Positions 52,921-62,451 are shown, counted from the stretch's first letter. The stretch: DNA of 64,000 bases from Paenibacillus spongiae (GCF_024734895.1 NZ_CP091430.1:1900001-1964000), one strand, 5' to 3'. Numbers and translations are program-made. Notes: generated by a model from the sequence alone, not told the origin.

Positions 52921-52950
52921 TTATCAAGCAAGAAAAGATACTGTTATAAT
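52921..52950 (+). promoter_or_regulatory. Candidate promoter of the CapA-like gene
   Basis: TTATCA (52921-52926), 18-base spacer, TATAAT (52945-52950), about 45 bases before the ATG. Confidence 0.45.
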
Positions 52951-53000
52951 ATTGAAGGTTTCATCCAAGTCAATATCTTTATTTAAGGAGCAGCAAAACG

Positions 53001-54470
53001 ATGTATGTATCCCGCTCGGAAACACATCAGCAAGCTAAGAAACGAAAAGGCCGGCGCATGAAGCGGCTTCTCGCCTTGAATCTGACGATGCTCGCGGTCA
53101 TCGTCATTCTGGTTGCCGTCTGGCTTGCGTCGGGCGATACAAACAAAGGTATGCCCGGAGGAAGCGCCGACAGCGGCGCTAACTCGCCATCAGAGGGCGA
53201 GAGTCCGCCTGGCGATCCGGACGGCGCCGTAGAGCCGGATAACAACGGGACAGAGAACAACGTTACGGGCAGCAATGGCACCAACGGCGGTATAGTCGAC
53301 GGTACCGATGACGGAGGAGGCGCACAGAACCAGGACGGCCGAAAGCCCGAGCAGGAACCCGATCCGAACCCGTCACCGGATAACGATCCGGCTCCGGAGC
53401 CTGATAAGCCAACCGGCGAGGATCAGGGCACGCCGGGCAACGGTGGCTCGACGGGAAGCGATGGATCGGATGGAAGCGGCAGCGGTTCAGATGGCGGTAT
53501 CGTTCCCGATCCGCCTGTAACGGGCAAGACGATCAGGCTGTCATTCGTAGGCGATATCCTGCTGGCCGCTTCGGTTGATAAGATCATGCAGAGCAAGGGC
53601 TACGATTATCCTTACGCGAAGACGCTGCCGTTCCTGAAGGAGCCGGATTTAATGGCGGGCAATCTGGAGACGCCGATTACCTTACGCGGGGTACCGGCCC
53701 AGGACAAGCAGTTTGTATTCAAGGGATCGCCGAAATCGCTGCCGGCGCTCAAAGAAGCAGGCTTCGATGTGGTCAGCTTGGCCAACAATCATACGCTCGA
53801 TCAAGGCGTAGAAGGGCTGCTCGACACGATCGGCTATCTGGATGAGATCGGTATGCCGAACATGGGCGGCGGCAGCGACGACAAGGAAGCGTTTGAACCG
53901 GCCATTCTGGAAGCCAAAGGTATCAAAGTAGCCTATATCGGACTTTCACGCGTTCTACCGGTAGCTGAATGGAAGGCAACCAAGGATCGTGCGGGCGTTG
54001 CGGAAACGTATGATTCGACACAAGCCAAAGCGACGATCCGCAGCGCGCGGAAACAGGCGGATCTCGTCATTGTCATGGTCCACTGGGGGAAAGAGAGGAA
54101 GGACTATCCGGAGAAATACCAACAGCAGCTGGCCCGCGAGTATATCGACGCCGGCGCCGACCTAATCATTGGCAGTCATCCGCATGTGCTTCAAGGCTTC
54201 GAGCAGTATAAAGGCAAATGGATCTCATACAGCCTCGGCAATTTTATATTCAATAAAACGAAGACTCCCAAAACAGACGATACCGGCGTTCTCGATGCCG
54301 TTTGCACGAAAGAAGGCAGCTGTTCCCTTAAATTCAACCCGATGCGGTCCGTTGACTCGCAGCCGGCTCCGCTGACCGGCAATGAAGCCAAAACGCTGCT
54401 TGCTTATGTTTCGAAGATTTCAATAAACGCGCAGGTGGATTCCGAAGGAAACGTGAGGGCGAAGGAGTAG
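53001..54470 (+). CDS. CapA-family protein (PgsA-like metallophosphatase fold), membrane-anchored
   Basis: 489 residues. A short cationic N-terminus and one membrane helix (about 24-43) are followed by a Gly/Asp/Pro/Asn-rich spacer (about 45-170) and the CapA domain: SFVGDILLAASVDK, NLETPIT, SLANNHTLDQG, VHWGKE, GSHPHVLQG and SLGNFIF. Family members take part in poly-gamma-glutamate synthesis, but no capBC genes are adjacent, so its role is open. The domain likely faces outside. ATG follows AAGGAG. Confidence 0.88.
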   Translation: MYVSRSETHQQAKKRKGRRMKRLLALNLTMLAVIVILVAVWLASGDTNKGMPGGSADSGANSPSEGESPPGDPDGAVEPDNNGTENNVTGSNGTNGGIVDGTDDGGGAQNQDGRKPEQEPDPNPSPDNDPAPEPDKPTGEDQGTPGNGGSTGSDGSDGSGSGSDGGIVPDPPVTGKTIRLSFVGDILLAASVDKIMQSKGYDYPYAKTLPFLKEPDLMAGNLETPITLRGVPAQDKQFVFKGSPKSLPALKEAGFDVVSLANNHTLDQGVEGLLDTIGYLDEIGMPNMGGGSDDKEAFEPAILEAKGIKVAYIGLSRVLPVAEWKATKDRAGVAETYDSTQAKATIRSARKQADLVIVMVHWGKERKDYPEKYQQQLAREYIDAGADLIIGSHPHVLQGFEQYKGKWISYSLGNFIFNKTKTPKTDDTGVLDAVCTKEGSCSLKFNPMRSVDSQPAPLTGNEAKTLLAYVSKISINAQVDSEGNVRAKE

Positions 54471-54476
54471 ATACGG

Positions 54477-55208
54477 ATGGATCATGCGTGTGTTGCCCAT
54501 CGGGGCGCATCCGGGCTCGCACCGGAGAATACGATGGCTGCGTTCAACAAAGCGATGGCATTCCCGTTTGTGCAATGGATCGAGCTCGACGTGCAGCTGT
54601 CCAAGGATGGCGTGCCGGTCGTTATTCATGACGATACGCTGAAGAGAACGACGAACGGAACGGGCCGCGTCGCCGATTTCTCCGCATACGAGCTGAAACG
54701 CTTCGACGCCGGATCCAAATTCGGCAAGCCCTTTGCCGGCGAAGGCATTCCGACGCTGGAGAAGGTGCTCGACGAAACCATCGGCCGTTGCCGGCTGAAT
54801 ATCGAGCTCAAGACGTACGGCGGCCGATATCCGGACCTGGAGAAGCGCGTTGTCGACCTGATCCACTCGAAAGGGCTGCAGTATGATTCCGTTATTACGT
54901 CCTTCGACGCCGAAGCGCTGCGCAGGGTAAGGCAGCTTTCGGGCGACATTCGCACCGGACTTATAACCGACGCCTCTCCGTCAATGCTCGCAGCAGAGCT
55001 GAAGCGGCTGGACGCGTCATTTTTATCGCTCGGCTATTCGAAGGTGACGCCTGTCTTAATGGCCGCTATGCGTGCCGCCAGCATCGAGGTGATGGCATGG
55101 ACCGTGAACGATATCGCAACGATGAAGCGGATCGCGGCTATCGATCCCGCGGTGATGATCTGCACCAACTATCCAGACCGCTTCGGACAGGCTTTCTTGA
55201 CAAGCTGA
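54477..55208 (+). CDS. Glycerophosphodiester phosphodiesterase
   Basis: 243 residues of the GDPD TIM-barrel. AHRGASGLAPENTMAAF, IELDVQLSKDGVPVVIHDDTL is cut to the metal and acid residues in ELDVQ and HDDTL, then LNIELK, and a C-terminal AWTVND. It hydrolyses glycerophosphodiesters to glycerol-3-phosphate and an alcohol. No signal peptide is seen, so it is probably cytosolic. ATG is 6 bases after the capA-like stop with AAGGAG inside that gene, so the two are an operon. Confidence 0.92.
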   Translation: MDHACVAHRGASGLAPENTMAAFNKAMAFPFVQWIELDVQLSKDGVPVVIHDDTLKRTTNGTGRVADFSAYELKRFDAGSKFGKPFAGEGIPTLEKVLDETIGRCRLNIELKTYGGRYPDLEKRVVDLIHSKGLQYDSVITSFDAEALRRVRQLSGDIRTGLITDASPSMLAAELKRLDASFLSLGYSKVTPVLMAAMRAASIEVMAWTVNDIATMKRIAAIDPAVMICTNYPDRFGQAFLTS

Positions 55209-55215
55209 AGAGCGA

Positions 55216-55252
55216 AACCGGCGTTCCCTTCCTAGGGAACGCCGGTTTCTTT
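55216..55252 (+). terminator. Terminator after the glycerophosphodiesterase gene
   Basis: AACCGGCGTTCCCT pairs with AGGGAACGCCGGTT around TCCT, followed by TCTTTCT. Confidence 0.9.
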
Positions 55253-55287
55253 CTACTGCCCATAGTCCTCGTACCGCTCGCTTATCT

Positions 55288-55635
55288 TCAGCATCTGGGC
55301 AGCTGCTTCATAAGCACGTCGACGAGGCAGGGAATCGAATGAGAGCCGACGATACCGGTATTCAGGGGGATGCGAATTTCGTTGACGCCATGCGCGACAG
55401 TGGTGAACAGCTCGTTATCGATGTGATCGATCATCCAGACGGTGCATCGGTCCGCCAGGATGATTTCTCTTCCCATGTTCGCCATTAATAGAAGCACGCT
55501 GTGTAAATTTCGCTCATTGGCTATTTTGGCGGTATAATCAAATATAATTCGCAGCAGCCGCTCGGGAGAGCGGTCACCCCGATCCTTCGCTTCTATTTCG
55601 AGGAAAAGGAATGTATTCACCGTTAAAGACGGCAT
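55288..55635 (-). pseudogene. Truncated GAF-domain gene
   Basis: From ATG 55635 the frame reads a GAF domain start: RLLRIIFDYTAKIANERNLHSVLLLMANMGREIILADRCTVW, shortened here to LLLMANMGREIILADRCTVW, then TVAHGVNEIRIPLNTGIVG. It then breaks off after GIVG and ends 18 residues later, where a GAF protein would continue for more than 80 residues. Another frame past the break reads RRRAYEAAAQMLKISERYEDYGQ and stops, so an internal deletion with frameshift is likely. No good ribosome binding site. Confidence 0.55.
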
Positions 55636-55681
55636 ATTGCGTTTTTCTAGAGACGATTCTATTAGGAGGTACAGATTAGCT

Positions 55682-56515
55682 ATGATTGGCTGGATAGAGG
55701 AATGGTGGCTTCGGCTTGCAGCCGGATTGCTTGGCAGCGGACTCATCGCTTGGGGGGCGTACCGGATGCGTTCTTTATCGGGATCCGGAGCGGTCTCGGC
55801 GGTCCTGATGGGGACGGCCTTCGTAACCTTGGGGAGTCCGGTCTGGTTCGGCGTATTAATTGCGTTCTTCGTTTCATCCTCCCTATGGTCCAAGTGGAAG
55901 CGCCGGAATAGGCAGAAGCAGAAGGCGGAGACGAATTATGCGAAAAGCGGACGCCGCGATGCAAGCCAGGTATGGGCCAATGGCGGGCTGGGGCTGGCTC
56001 TATGCGCGCTGCATGCGATATGGCCCCATGAAGGCTGGCTCTATGCGTTCGTAGGCGTAATGGGCGCCGTGAACGCCGATACATGGGCAACTGAAATCGG
56101 CGCGCTCAGCCGTAGCGCACCGCGCTCGCTGCTGAGCGGCAGACGCGTGCCGCCGGGGACGAGCGGCGGCGTAACCGCGCTTGGCAGCGCGGCCGCTTTG
56201 GGCGGCGCCGCCTTTATCGGCGGCATTGCGGCGCTGCTTACCGCTTCTGAGCCGCCGGACGCGGCATGGCTGATTGCCGCCGCCGCTGTGGCGGGGACGG
56301 CCGGCGCCTTCATCGACTCCGTGCTCGGCGCTGCAGTCCAGGCGATGTTTCGCTGCCGAATCTGCGGGTGCGAGACGGAACGGACCCATCATTGCGGCGA
56401 GAAGGCGGAGCCGCTCCGCGGACTGGCCTGGATGAGCAACGATGCCGTGAATATGCTGTCGTCCGCAGCAGCCGGTTTGCTCGGCTGGGGCATCGGCATG
56501 ATGGCAGGAGGCTGA
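55682..56515 (+). CDS. DUF92-family membrane protein
   Basis: 277 residues with about six hydrophobic segments. Family marks are SGSGAVSAVLMGT, RDASQVWANGGLGL, GAVNADTWATEIGALSRS, VPPGTSGGVTALGS, GAFIDSVLGAAVQ and WMSNDAVNMLSS. DUF92 proteins are related to phytol and dolichol-type kinases; in bacteria the role is unknown. ATG 55682 lies 12 bases after AGGAGG. A Cys/His cluster (CRICGCETERTHHC) near residue 235 is common in the family. Confidence 0.87.
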   Translation: MIGWIEEWWLRLAAGLLGSGLIAWGAYRMRSLSGSGAVSAVLMGTAFVTLGSPVWFGVLIAFFVSSSLWSKWKRRNRQKQKAETNYAKSGRRDASQVWANGGLGLALCALHAIWPHEGWLYAFVGVMGAVNADTWATEIGALSRSAPRSLLSGRRVPPGTSGGVTALGSAAALGGAAFIGGIAALLTASEPPDAAWLIAAAAVAGTAGAFIDSVLGAAVQAMFRCRICGCETERTHHCGEKAEPLRGLAWMSNDAVNMLSSAAAGLLGWGIGMMAGG

Positions 56516-56544
56516 CGTGTTTATGAACCGGCCTCTAATTCGCG

Positions 56545-56588
56545 AAAGACTGCTGGAATCTTCCTCTGGGAGAGTCGGCAGTCTTTTT
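56545..56588 (+). terminator. Terminator after the DUF92 gene
   Basis: AAAGACTGC (56545-56553) pairs with GCAGTCTTT (56578-56586), with inner TTCCTCTGGGAGA bulged stem, then TT. Confidence 0.8.
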
Positions 56589-56646
56589 GCTATACAGAGA
56601 TTCAAATATCTGGTATGAATAAGGGATGAAATATGAGAACATATAG

Positions 56647-56675
56647 TTGACAGCGCATTCATCGGCTAGTATTCT
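56647..56675 (+). promoter_or_regulatory. Sigma-A promoter of the ABC transporter operon
   Basis: Perfect TTGACA (56647-56652), 17-base spacer, TATTCT (56670-56675), about 65 bases before the first gene. Best-looking promoter in the window. Confidence 0.75.
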
Positions 56676-56742
56676 AACTCTGATAAAGGCTTCTTGAATT
56701 GGATGAAATGTAAAAAGTTGATAGAAAGGAGATTGACCGCCC

Positions 56743-57462
56743 GTGACGATTCAAACGGCAGCTTCGTTCCCGAGTACCGAACCGATTCTGAGGACAGTCG
56801 GCGTGAAGAAAGTATTCGGACGGGGCGATACGGCTGTTACCGCGCTGAAGAACATTAATCTGGAAATCGCCCGCGGGACGATGGTCGCGCTTAAAGGACG
56901 CTCCGGTTCAGGAAAGACGACGCTGCTTAATTTGTTGGCTGCGCTGGATCAGCCGACGGAAGGTCAGGTTTTCTTTAACGGACTCGAAATATCCCGCTTG
57001 AGCGAGAAACGGCGCAGTGCATGGAGGCGCTCTCAAATTGGACTGGTCTTTCAGGCCTACGGTCTAGTTCCTTTAATGTCCGCTTACGAGAATGTGGAGT
57101 TCGGATTGCGAATCGCAGAAGCGGACAAGAAGCTGAACAAGGAACGCGCCGAACGGGCGTTGGAATGGGTCGGGATGAAGCCGCGGATGAAGCATCGTCC
57201 GCCGGAGCTCTCAGGCGGCGAGCAGCAGCGCGTGGCAATCGCACGGGCCATCGCTCATGAGCCGGTGCTTCTCCTGGCGGACGAACCGACGGCCGAGCTG
57301 GACAGCCGGATGGGACTGCAGGTGATTAGAGTGTTCCGCGATCTGGTGGAACGGCTTGGAATGACCGTCGTCATGACAACGCATGATCCGGAAATTATGG
57401 AAATCGTGGATCACGTCATAGCATTGGAGGATGGGCATATTGTCATACAACCAAACCCGTAA
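56743..57462 (+). CDS. ABC transporter ATP-binding protein (MacB/LolD type), first ATPase
   Basis: 239 residues. Walker A GRSGSGKTTLLN, Q-loop GLVFQAYGLVPLMSAYENVE, signature [15 protein letters not shown], Walker [16 protein letters not shown]-loop MTTHD. MacB/LolD-type cassettes pair with FtsX-like permeases, as found here. GTG 56743 follows AAAGGAG by about 11 bases. The adaptor gene starts within its 3' end. Confidence 0.92.
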   Translation: MTIQTAASFPSTEPILRTVGVKKVFGRGDTAVTALKNINLEIARGTMVALKGRSGSGKTTLLNLLAALDQPTEGQVFFNGLEISRLSEKRRSAWRRSQIGLVFQAYGLVPLMSAYENVEFGLRIAEADKKLNKERAERALEWVGMKPRMKHRPPELSGGEQQRVAIARAIAHEPVLLLADEPTAELDSRMGLQVIRVFRDLVERLGMTVVMTTHDPEIMEIVDHVIALEDGHIVIQPNP

Positions 57463-58480
57463 AGGCCATCGGGCGCTGCTCGCCGGTACAGTCATAACGA
57501 TCGCCTCGCTCCTTGGAGGCTGCTCGCTGCTGCCGCAAGGAGAACAGACGCTGAAGCCGCCCCTGATTAAGCCGGCCCAAGAGAAGATTGATGCCGTGGA
57601 GGTCAAGAAAGGGAAGATCGAACGGGTCTTTTTTGGAACCGCCGTGATTGCCTCCAGCCAGGTTGTCCCCGTTTTCTACAAAGATTCGGGCGGTCGGTTG
57701 AAGGATGTATATGTGACGCAGGGTGAGAAGGTGAAAGCCGGTCAATTGATTGCCGAGCTCGAGACCGGCAATTTGAATATGCAGATTGAGCTGCAGAAGC
57801 TGAACGTCGAGCGAATGCAGATCGAGTATAACCGGGTAAGGCGCGCGCAAGCGGACGAGAATGAAATCCGCTTGAAGCAAATTGACCTGGAGCGGGAGAC
57901 CATTCAGCTGGATGCGCTGCAAAAACAATACAACGCTTCGCGTTTGGTCGCTCCGATCGGCGGCGTCATTACGTTTTTGGACGAGATTCATTCCGGCGAC
58001 GGTGTAACCGGTTACAGGCCGATTGTGAACATTGCCGATCCGAATGAGCTGTATCTCGTGTTCGAATCGGAGGATAAGAAGGATATTTCGCCGATCCAAA
58101 TCAATATGGATGTGGAAGTGTCGATCAAGAAAGAGAAGCTGAAGGGGAAAGTGATTCAATCTCCTTCGGGTGCTCCGCTCGCGGAAAACCCGGAGCAGGC
58201 CGAGCGCAATTCCAAGCGGCTGCTTGTCAGCTTCGATCCGGGGAAGCTGGAGATCGAGATGGGCCAAAGCGCGGATCTTAGGATCGTTCTGGAGAGGCAG
58301 GAGGGCGTTATTGTCATACCGCGCAGCGGACTTCGTACATATATGGGGCGTAATTACGTTCAGGTGCTCGACGGAGAGCGCCGCAAAGAAGTGGATGTGG
58401 AGCCTGGCGTCATGACTTCAACCGAGGTGGAAATCAGAGCGGGGCTGGAGCCTGGCCAGAAGGTTATCTTAAACAATTAG
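57440..58480 (+). CDS. Lipoprotein adaptor of the ABC transporter (HlyD/MacA-like)
   Basis: 346 residues from TTG 57440, 9 bases after GGAGG; ATG 57431 abuts that site. A signal with lipobox (ASLLGGC) suggests anchoring outside the membrane. Then come the lipoyl-like halves (VYVTQGEKVKAGQLIAELE and APIGGVITFLDEIHSGDGV), a long helical hairpin (about 120-165), beta-barrel and C-terminal membrane-proximal domain. It should link the FtsX permease to its outside substrate. Overlaps the ATPase gene by 23 bases. Confidence 0.85.
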   Translation: MSYNQTRKGHRALLAGTVITIASLLGGCSLLPQGEQTLKPPLIKPAQEKIDAVEVKKGKIERVFFGTAVIASSQVVPVFYKDSGGRLKDVYVTQGEKVKAGQLIAELETGNLNMQIELQKLNVERMQIEYNRVRRAQADENEIRLKQIDLERETIQLDALQKQYNASRLVAPIGGVITFLDEIHSGDGVTGYRPIVNIADPNELYLVFESEDKKDISPIQINMDVEVSIKKEKLKGKVIQSPSGAPLAENPEQAERNSKRLLVSFDPGKLEIEMGQSADLRIVLERQEGVIVIPRSGLRTYMGRNYVQVLDGERRKEVDVEPGVMTSTEVEIRAGLEPGQKVILNN

Positions 58481-58520
58481 TTTCGTCATTGGGTGATGGA
58501 AGGGATAAAGAGGTGAAACG

Positions 58521-61412
58521 ATGGCCCTGTGGACGATGATTTTACGAAAGATGGCAAAAAATCGCTGGCTGCAGCTTAATTTGTGGCTCGGTTTGACCAT
58601 TTGCGTCGCTTTATTCAGCTCGATGCCGTTATACTCGCATGCCATCTTGCAGCGAACGCTGTTCAAGGAGCTGCAGCTGCTGCAGCAGGATAAACAGATT
58701 TATCCCGGGTATATTCGCGTAGCGACCTCGGTCTCCGGCGAACGGCCGGTCGAGGAAACGCAAAAACTGATTCTTAGAGCCGATAACTATATGAACCAGC
58801 TGCCGGAGCGGTTCGGTCTCAGCTCGCAATCCTACATCGTTACCCGAGGCACGCAGACGATACGGATTTTGCCTGCGCAAGCAACCGAGCGCGAAAAGAA
58901 AGAGATGACGCTGAATGCCAGCTTCCGCATGGTTACGGATCTGGAGAAGCGCGTGCGTCTGGTGGACGGCCGGTTCCCGGACCCCAACCGGAGTGACGAT
59001 GTATATGAAGCGGTCGTGACGCAGAAGTTTCTGATCGACATGAAGCGCGACTTGAACAATGAATTTATTTATACGAACAAAGAGACGGGCAAGCAGCTTC
59101 GGATTTTGCCGGTTGGGTTAGTCGAGACCAGCCCCGAGAATCCGTACGATCAGTTTAAAGTGGAAAACTTTAATTCTTCCCTGTTTATTCCGTCCGAGCG
59201 CTTCGAAAAGGATTTTGTCCAGAACATGGGCATTCTGCGTTTGTCGTCCATTGTATGGCAGTATTCGTTGAATTACGAAGAACTCAAAATCGGCGATATC
59301 GAGAAATTCACCTCGAGCGCAAATGCGCTGTCCGGCTACTTCAACATGCGCCTTGGCATCGCTTCGGTGGATGTGCCGGCGAAAGCGCCGATCGAAACGT
59401 ATATCGTGAAGAAAGAAAAGCTGGACTTGATGCTCTGGTCGCTCTATTCGCCGGTGATGTTCATGCTCGTGTTTTATTTGTACATGGCGGCGAATCTGAT
59501 CATCGAACGCCAGAAGACGGAGATTTCGGTTCTTCGGAGCCGGGGGGCGAGCCGTCTTCAAATCATGCTCGTCTTTGCGGCGGAGAGCATTGTGCTGGGG
59601 ACGCTTGCGCTGGCTGTCGGCCCGTTCGTCGGCGTGTACTTCACGAAGATATTGGGCGCATCTAGCGGATTTCTCGAATTTGTCCAGCGCTCCTCGCTGG
59701 ATGTCGTACTGAACAGCACGTCCTACAAAACCGCTATACTCGCGGTGATCGGATCGATCATCCTGATCCTCATTCCTGCTTTCATGGCGACGCGGACGAC
59801 GATCGTCGGACATAAGCAGCAGATGGCGCGTGCGAACAAGATGTCCTTCTGGCATAAAATGTTCATCGACGTCATCCTGTTAGGCGTATCGATATACCTG
59901 CTGTACGGATTCAATCAAAGGATGAGCGAGCTTAAGGAGCTTGCGCTCGACCCGAATGCGCTTCAGGTCGACCCGCTGCTGTTCTTCCTGCCGGCGATAT
60001 TCTCGCTGGGTTGCGGCTTATTCGCCCTCCGGATTTATCCTTGGTTAATCCGGCTCGTTTATTGGATCGGCCGTCGCTGGTGGTCGCCTGCCCTGTACTC
60101 GTCGCTGCTGCAGATCAGCCGGTCGTCCACGCAATATTTAACGATCAAAGTATTTCTGATCATGACGGTCGCTACGGGACTGTTCAGTGCCAATGCAGCC
60201 CGTACGATTAACGGCAATATGGAGGACAAGATCCTCTATACGACAGGAGCGGATATGACCTTATCCGTCCTATGGGAGAATGATGCGCCTCCGCCGCAGA
60301 TGGGGGGAGGCAATATGAACGCAGGTCCTCCTGCGGAATCAGCCGAAGAGCCGATCGTGCCGAAGAGAGTCTCTTATACGGAGCCTCCGTTTATTACGAT
60401 GACGGAGCTCGCGGGGGTAGAGGCCGCGGCAAGAGTATTCATTAAGGATAACGTAGCCGTAAACACGGACGGCGGCACCGGAGCGGCGACTTTATTTGGA
60501 ATCGACACTTATGATTTCGGACATGTAGCCTGGATGCGCTCAGGGCTGCTCGATTATCATATCAACGATTATTTGAACCTGATCGCCTCCGATCCGAAGG
60601 CGGTTCTCATCTCCCGTTCGCTGTCGAACAGCTTGGGCGTGAAGCCGGGCGACCGGATCGGCGCGAAGTGGAGCGGGTTGGATGAAGCAGGCTTTATCGT
60701 CTACGGCATCATCGATTATTGGCCGGGCTGGAGTCCGCTCCCCAAGGCGCGCGGAGCGAAGGAAGAGAGCGACGAGAACGTTATCCGGCCGAATCTGGTC
60801 GTCGGCCATCTCTCCTATATTCAGAATCATCTGGCGCTTGAGCCGTACAAGGTCTGGCTGAAGCTGGAGGAAGGCTCTTCCAGTCAGGTTGTATACGATG
60901 ATCTGACGAAGAAGAAGATTCCTGTCACCGAGTTATCGGATGCGAACGATCAGCTGGTCCGTTCCAAGAACGATCCGTTCCGTTTAGCCATTAACGGTGT
61001 CATGACGCTTGGCTTCGTTATCTCGATGGCGATCAGCTTCTTCGGCTTCTTGCTGTTCTGGGTGCTGACGTTATCGGGAAGATCGCTGCAATACGGAATT
61101 TTACGGGCGATGGGCATTTCCTTCATGCAAATTCTAGGCATGCTGTTCAGCGAGCAGCTGCTTACGTCGGCCGCCGCCGTGATCATCGGCGTCTTGATCG
61201 GCAACGCGGTGAGCGATCTGTTCGTGCCGCTCTTCCAGCTGTCGTTTAACGCTTCGGAGCAGGTTCCGCCGTTCGAAATCGTTCGTCAGCTGAGCGATTA
61301 CGTACAGCTGTACAGCGTCATTGGAACGATGTTGATTATCGGGCTGACCATACTTGGCGTAAGGGTGTCCCGAATGAAAATTTCACAAGCGCTGAAGCTG
61401 GGGGAGGAATAG
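58521..61412 (+). CDS. FtsX-like ABC permease, double-module (963 residues)
   Basis: An N-terminal helix (about 20-40), a large external domain (about 45-305), four or more helices (about 310-520), a second external domain (about 555-830, with a PPPQMGGGNMNAGPP loop) and three final helices (about 845-955). SVLRSRGASRLQIMLVFAAES is cut to the FtsX coupling motif RSRGASRLQIM; YGILRAMGISFMQILGM is its second copy. One chain therefore carries both halves of a MacB/LolCE-like permease. Start ATG follows AGAGGTG. Confidence 0.88.
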   Translation: MALWTMILRKMAKNRWLQLNLWLGLTICVALFSSMPLYSHAILQRTLFKELQLLQQDKQIYPGYIRVATSVSGERPVEETQKLILRADNYMNQLPERFGLSSQSYIVTRGTQTIRILPAQATEREKKEMTLNASFRMVTDLEKRVRLVDGRFPDPNRSDDVYEAVVTQKFLIDMKRDLNNEFIYTNKETGKQLRILPVGLVETSPENPYDQFKVENFNSSLFIPSERFEKDFVQNMGILRLSSIVWQYSLNYEELKIGDIEKFTSSANALSGYFNMRLGIASVDVPAKAPIETYIVKKEKLDLMLWSLYSPVMFMLVFYLYMAANLIIERQKTEISVLRSRGASRLQIMLVFAAESIVLGTLALAVGPFVGVYFTKILGASSGFLEFVQRSSLDVVLNSTSYKTAILAVIGSIILILIPAFMATRTTIVGHKQQMARANKMSFWHKMFIDVILLGVSIYLLYGFNQRMSELKELALDPNALQVDPLLFFLPAIFSLGCGLFALRIYPWLIRLVYWIGRRWWSPALYSSLLQISRSSTQYLTIKVFLIMTVATGLFSANAARTINGNMEDKILYTTGADMTLSVLWENDAPPPQMGGGNMNAGPPAESAEEPIVPKRVSYTEPPFITMTELAGVEAAARVFIKDNVAVNTDGGTGAATLFGIDTYDFGHVAWMRSGLLDYHINDYLNLIASDPKAVLISRSLSNSLGVKPGDRIGAKWSGLDEAGFIVYGIIDYWPGWSPLPKARGAKEESDENVIRPNLVVGHLSYIQNHLALEPYKVWLKLEEGSSSQVVYDDLTKKKIPVTELSDANDQLVRSKNDPFRLAINGVMTLGFVISMAISFFGFLLFWVLTLSGRSLQYGILRAMGISFMQILGMLFSEQLLTSAAAVIIGVLIGNAVSDLFVPLFQLSFNASEQVPPFEIVRQLSDYVQLYSVIGTMLIIGLTILGVRVSRMKISQALKLGEE

Positions 61413-61415
61413 CCC

Positions 61416-62300
61416 ATGATACACTGCGACGGTCTCGTCAAGATCTACAAGTCCGACGATCTCGAAGTTGTTGCGCTGCAAGGGCTTGACCTGCACGTCG
61501 AGACTGGCGAGCTGATGGCGATTATCGGCAACAGCGGCAGCGGCAAGTCCACGCTGCTCAACATGCTTGGCGGTCTCGATAAACCGTCGGCGGGCTCTTT
61601 GACTGTGGACGGGAAGGACCTGCTCAAATTTACGGAACGGGATTTGGTCAAATATAAGCGTGAATCCGTCGGCTTCGTCTGGCAGAGCAATTCACGCAAC
61701 CTGATTCCGTATTTGACCGCGCTGGAGAACGTAGAGCTGCCCATTCTGCTCAAGGGGCGGCGCAAGCGTCTGCGTGCGCTCGAGCTGCTCGATGCTGTGG
61801 GCCTCAGTCACCGCGTCAAGAACCGGCTCAGCGAGCTGTCGGGCGGTGAGCAGCAGCGGGTAGCGATCGCCATTGCGCTCGCCAACGAACCGAAGCTGCT
61901 GCTGGCAGACGAACCAACCGGTTCGCTGGATACGAAGATGTCCAATCAGATTCTGGACCTGTTCCGCGAGCTGAACCATAAGATCGGCATTACGATCGTC
62001 ATTGTTACTCATGATCCTCTGCTCGCGCGCAAGGTGGACCGGGTCGTATCCATCCGCGACGGGAAGACATCGGCGGAGATCCTCCGCCGGCAGTCCTACG
62101 CAGAGGAGCTCGCCGCACTCGAGAGCGGAGTCGGTCTTGAGGAGCATGAGGAAAGCCACGTCGAATATGCGGTAATCGATAAGGCGGGCAGGCTTCAGAT
62201 TCCGGCCTCCTATCTTCAGGCAGATGAATTTAAAGAAAAGAATAAAGTCCGTGTCGAGATGGAAGAAGGACGCATTATTCTCTATCCGCCGGAGAAGTAG
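61416..62300 (+). CDS. ABC transporter ATP-binding protein with C-terminal AbrB-like segment
   Basis: 294 residues. ATPase: [16 protein letters not shown] (Walker A), [23 protein letters not shown] shortened to the Q-loop [35 protein letters not shown] and VTHD. After about residue 230 is an extra tail: [19 protein letters not shown] then [17 protein letters not shown], closely like the swapped-hairpin AbrB/MazE fold. AbrB folds usually bind DNA, so this could autoregulate the operon, or serve as a dimer module. ATG is 3 bases after the permease stop with GGGGGAGG upstream. Confidence 0.85.
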   Translation: MIHCDGLVKIYKSDDLEVVALQGLDLHVETGELMAIIGNSGSGKSTLLNMLGGLDKPSAGSLTVDGKDLLKFTERDLVKYKRESVGFVWQSNSRNLIPYLTALENVELPILLKGRRKRLRALELLDAVGLSHRVKNRLSELSGGEQQRVAIAIALANEPKLLLADEPTGSLDTKMSNQILDLFRELNHKIGITIVIVTHDPLLARKVDRVVSIRDGKTSAEILRRQSYAEELAALESGVGLEEHEESHVEYAVIDKAGRLQIPASYLQADEFKEKNKVRVEMEEGRIILYPPEK

Positions 62301-62314
62301 CGTTTCAAGGCATA

Positions 62315-62346
62315 ACCGCGAGCCCGCACTGGGTTCGCGGTTTTCT
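62315..62346 (+). terminator. Terminator of the ABC operon
   Basis: AACCGCGAGCCC pairs with GGGTTCGCGGTT, followed by TTCTTG. Confidence 0.85.
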
Positions 62347-62415
62347 TGATTGTTCCGCTTGGAGAAGGCTAAAGTCTGAAGCTGATATGAAACGGGCATA
62401 GATTTACACACTGTC

Positions 62416-62444
62416 TTGTTTCATCGATGCTGGAATGCTATAGT
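62416..62444 (+). promoter_or_regulatory. Sigma-A promoter of tag
   Basis: TTGTTT (62416-62421), 17-base spacer, TATAGT (62439-62444). Predicted transcription start is near 62451. Confidence 0.65.
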
Positions 62445-62451
62445 AAAGATA

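Noticed and set aside
53001-55208. Poly-gamma-glutamate capsule operon
   Set aside because: Only a CapA-like protein is present; capB, capC and capE are absent and the neighbour is a glycerophosphodiesterase.
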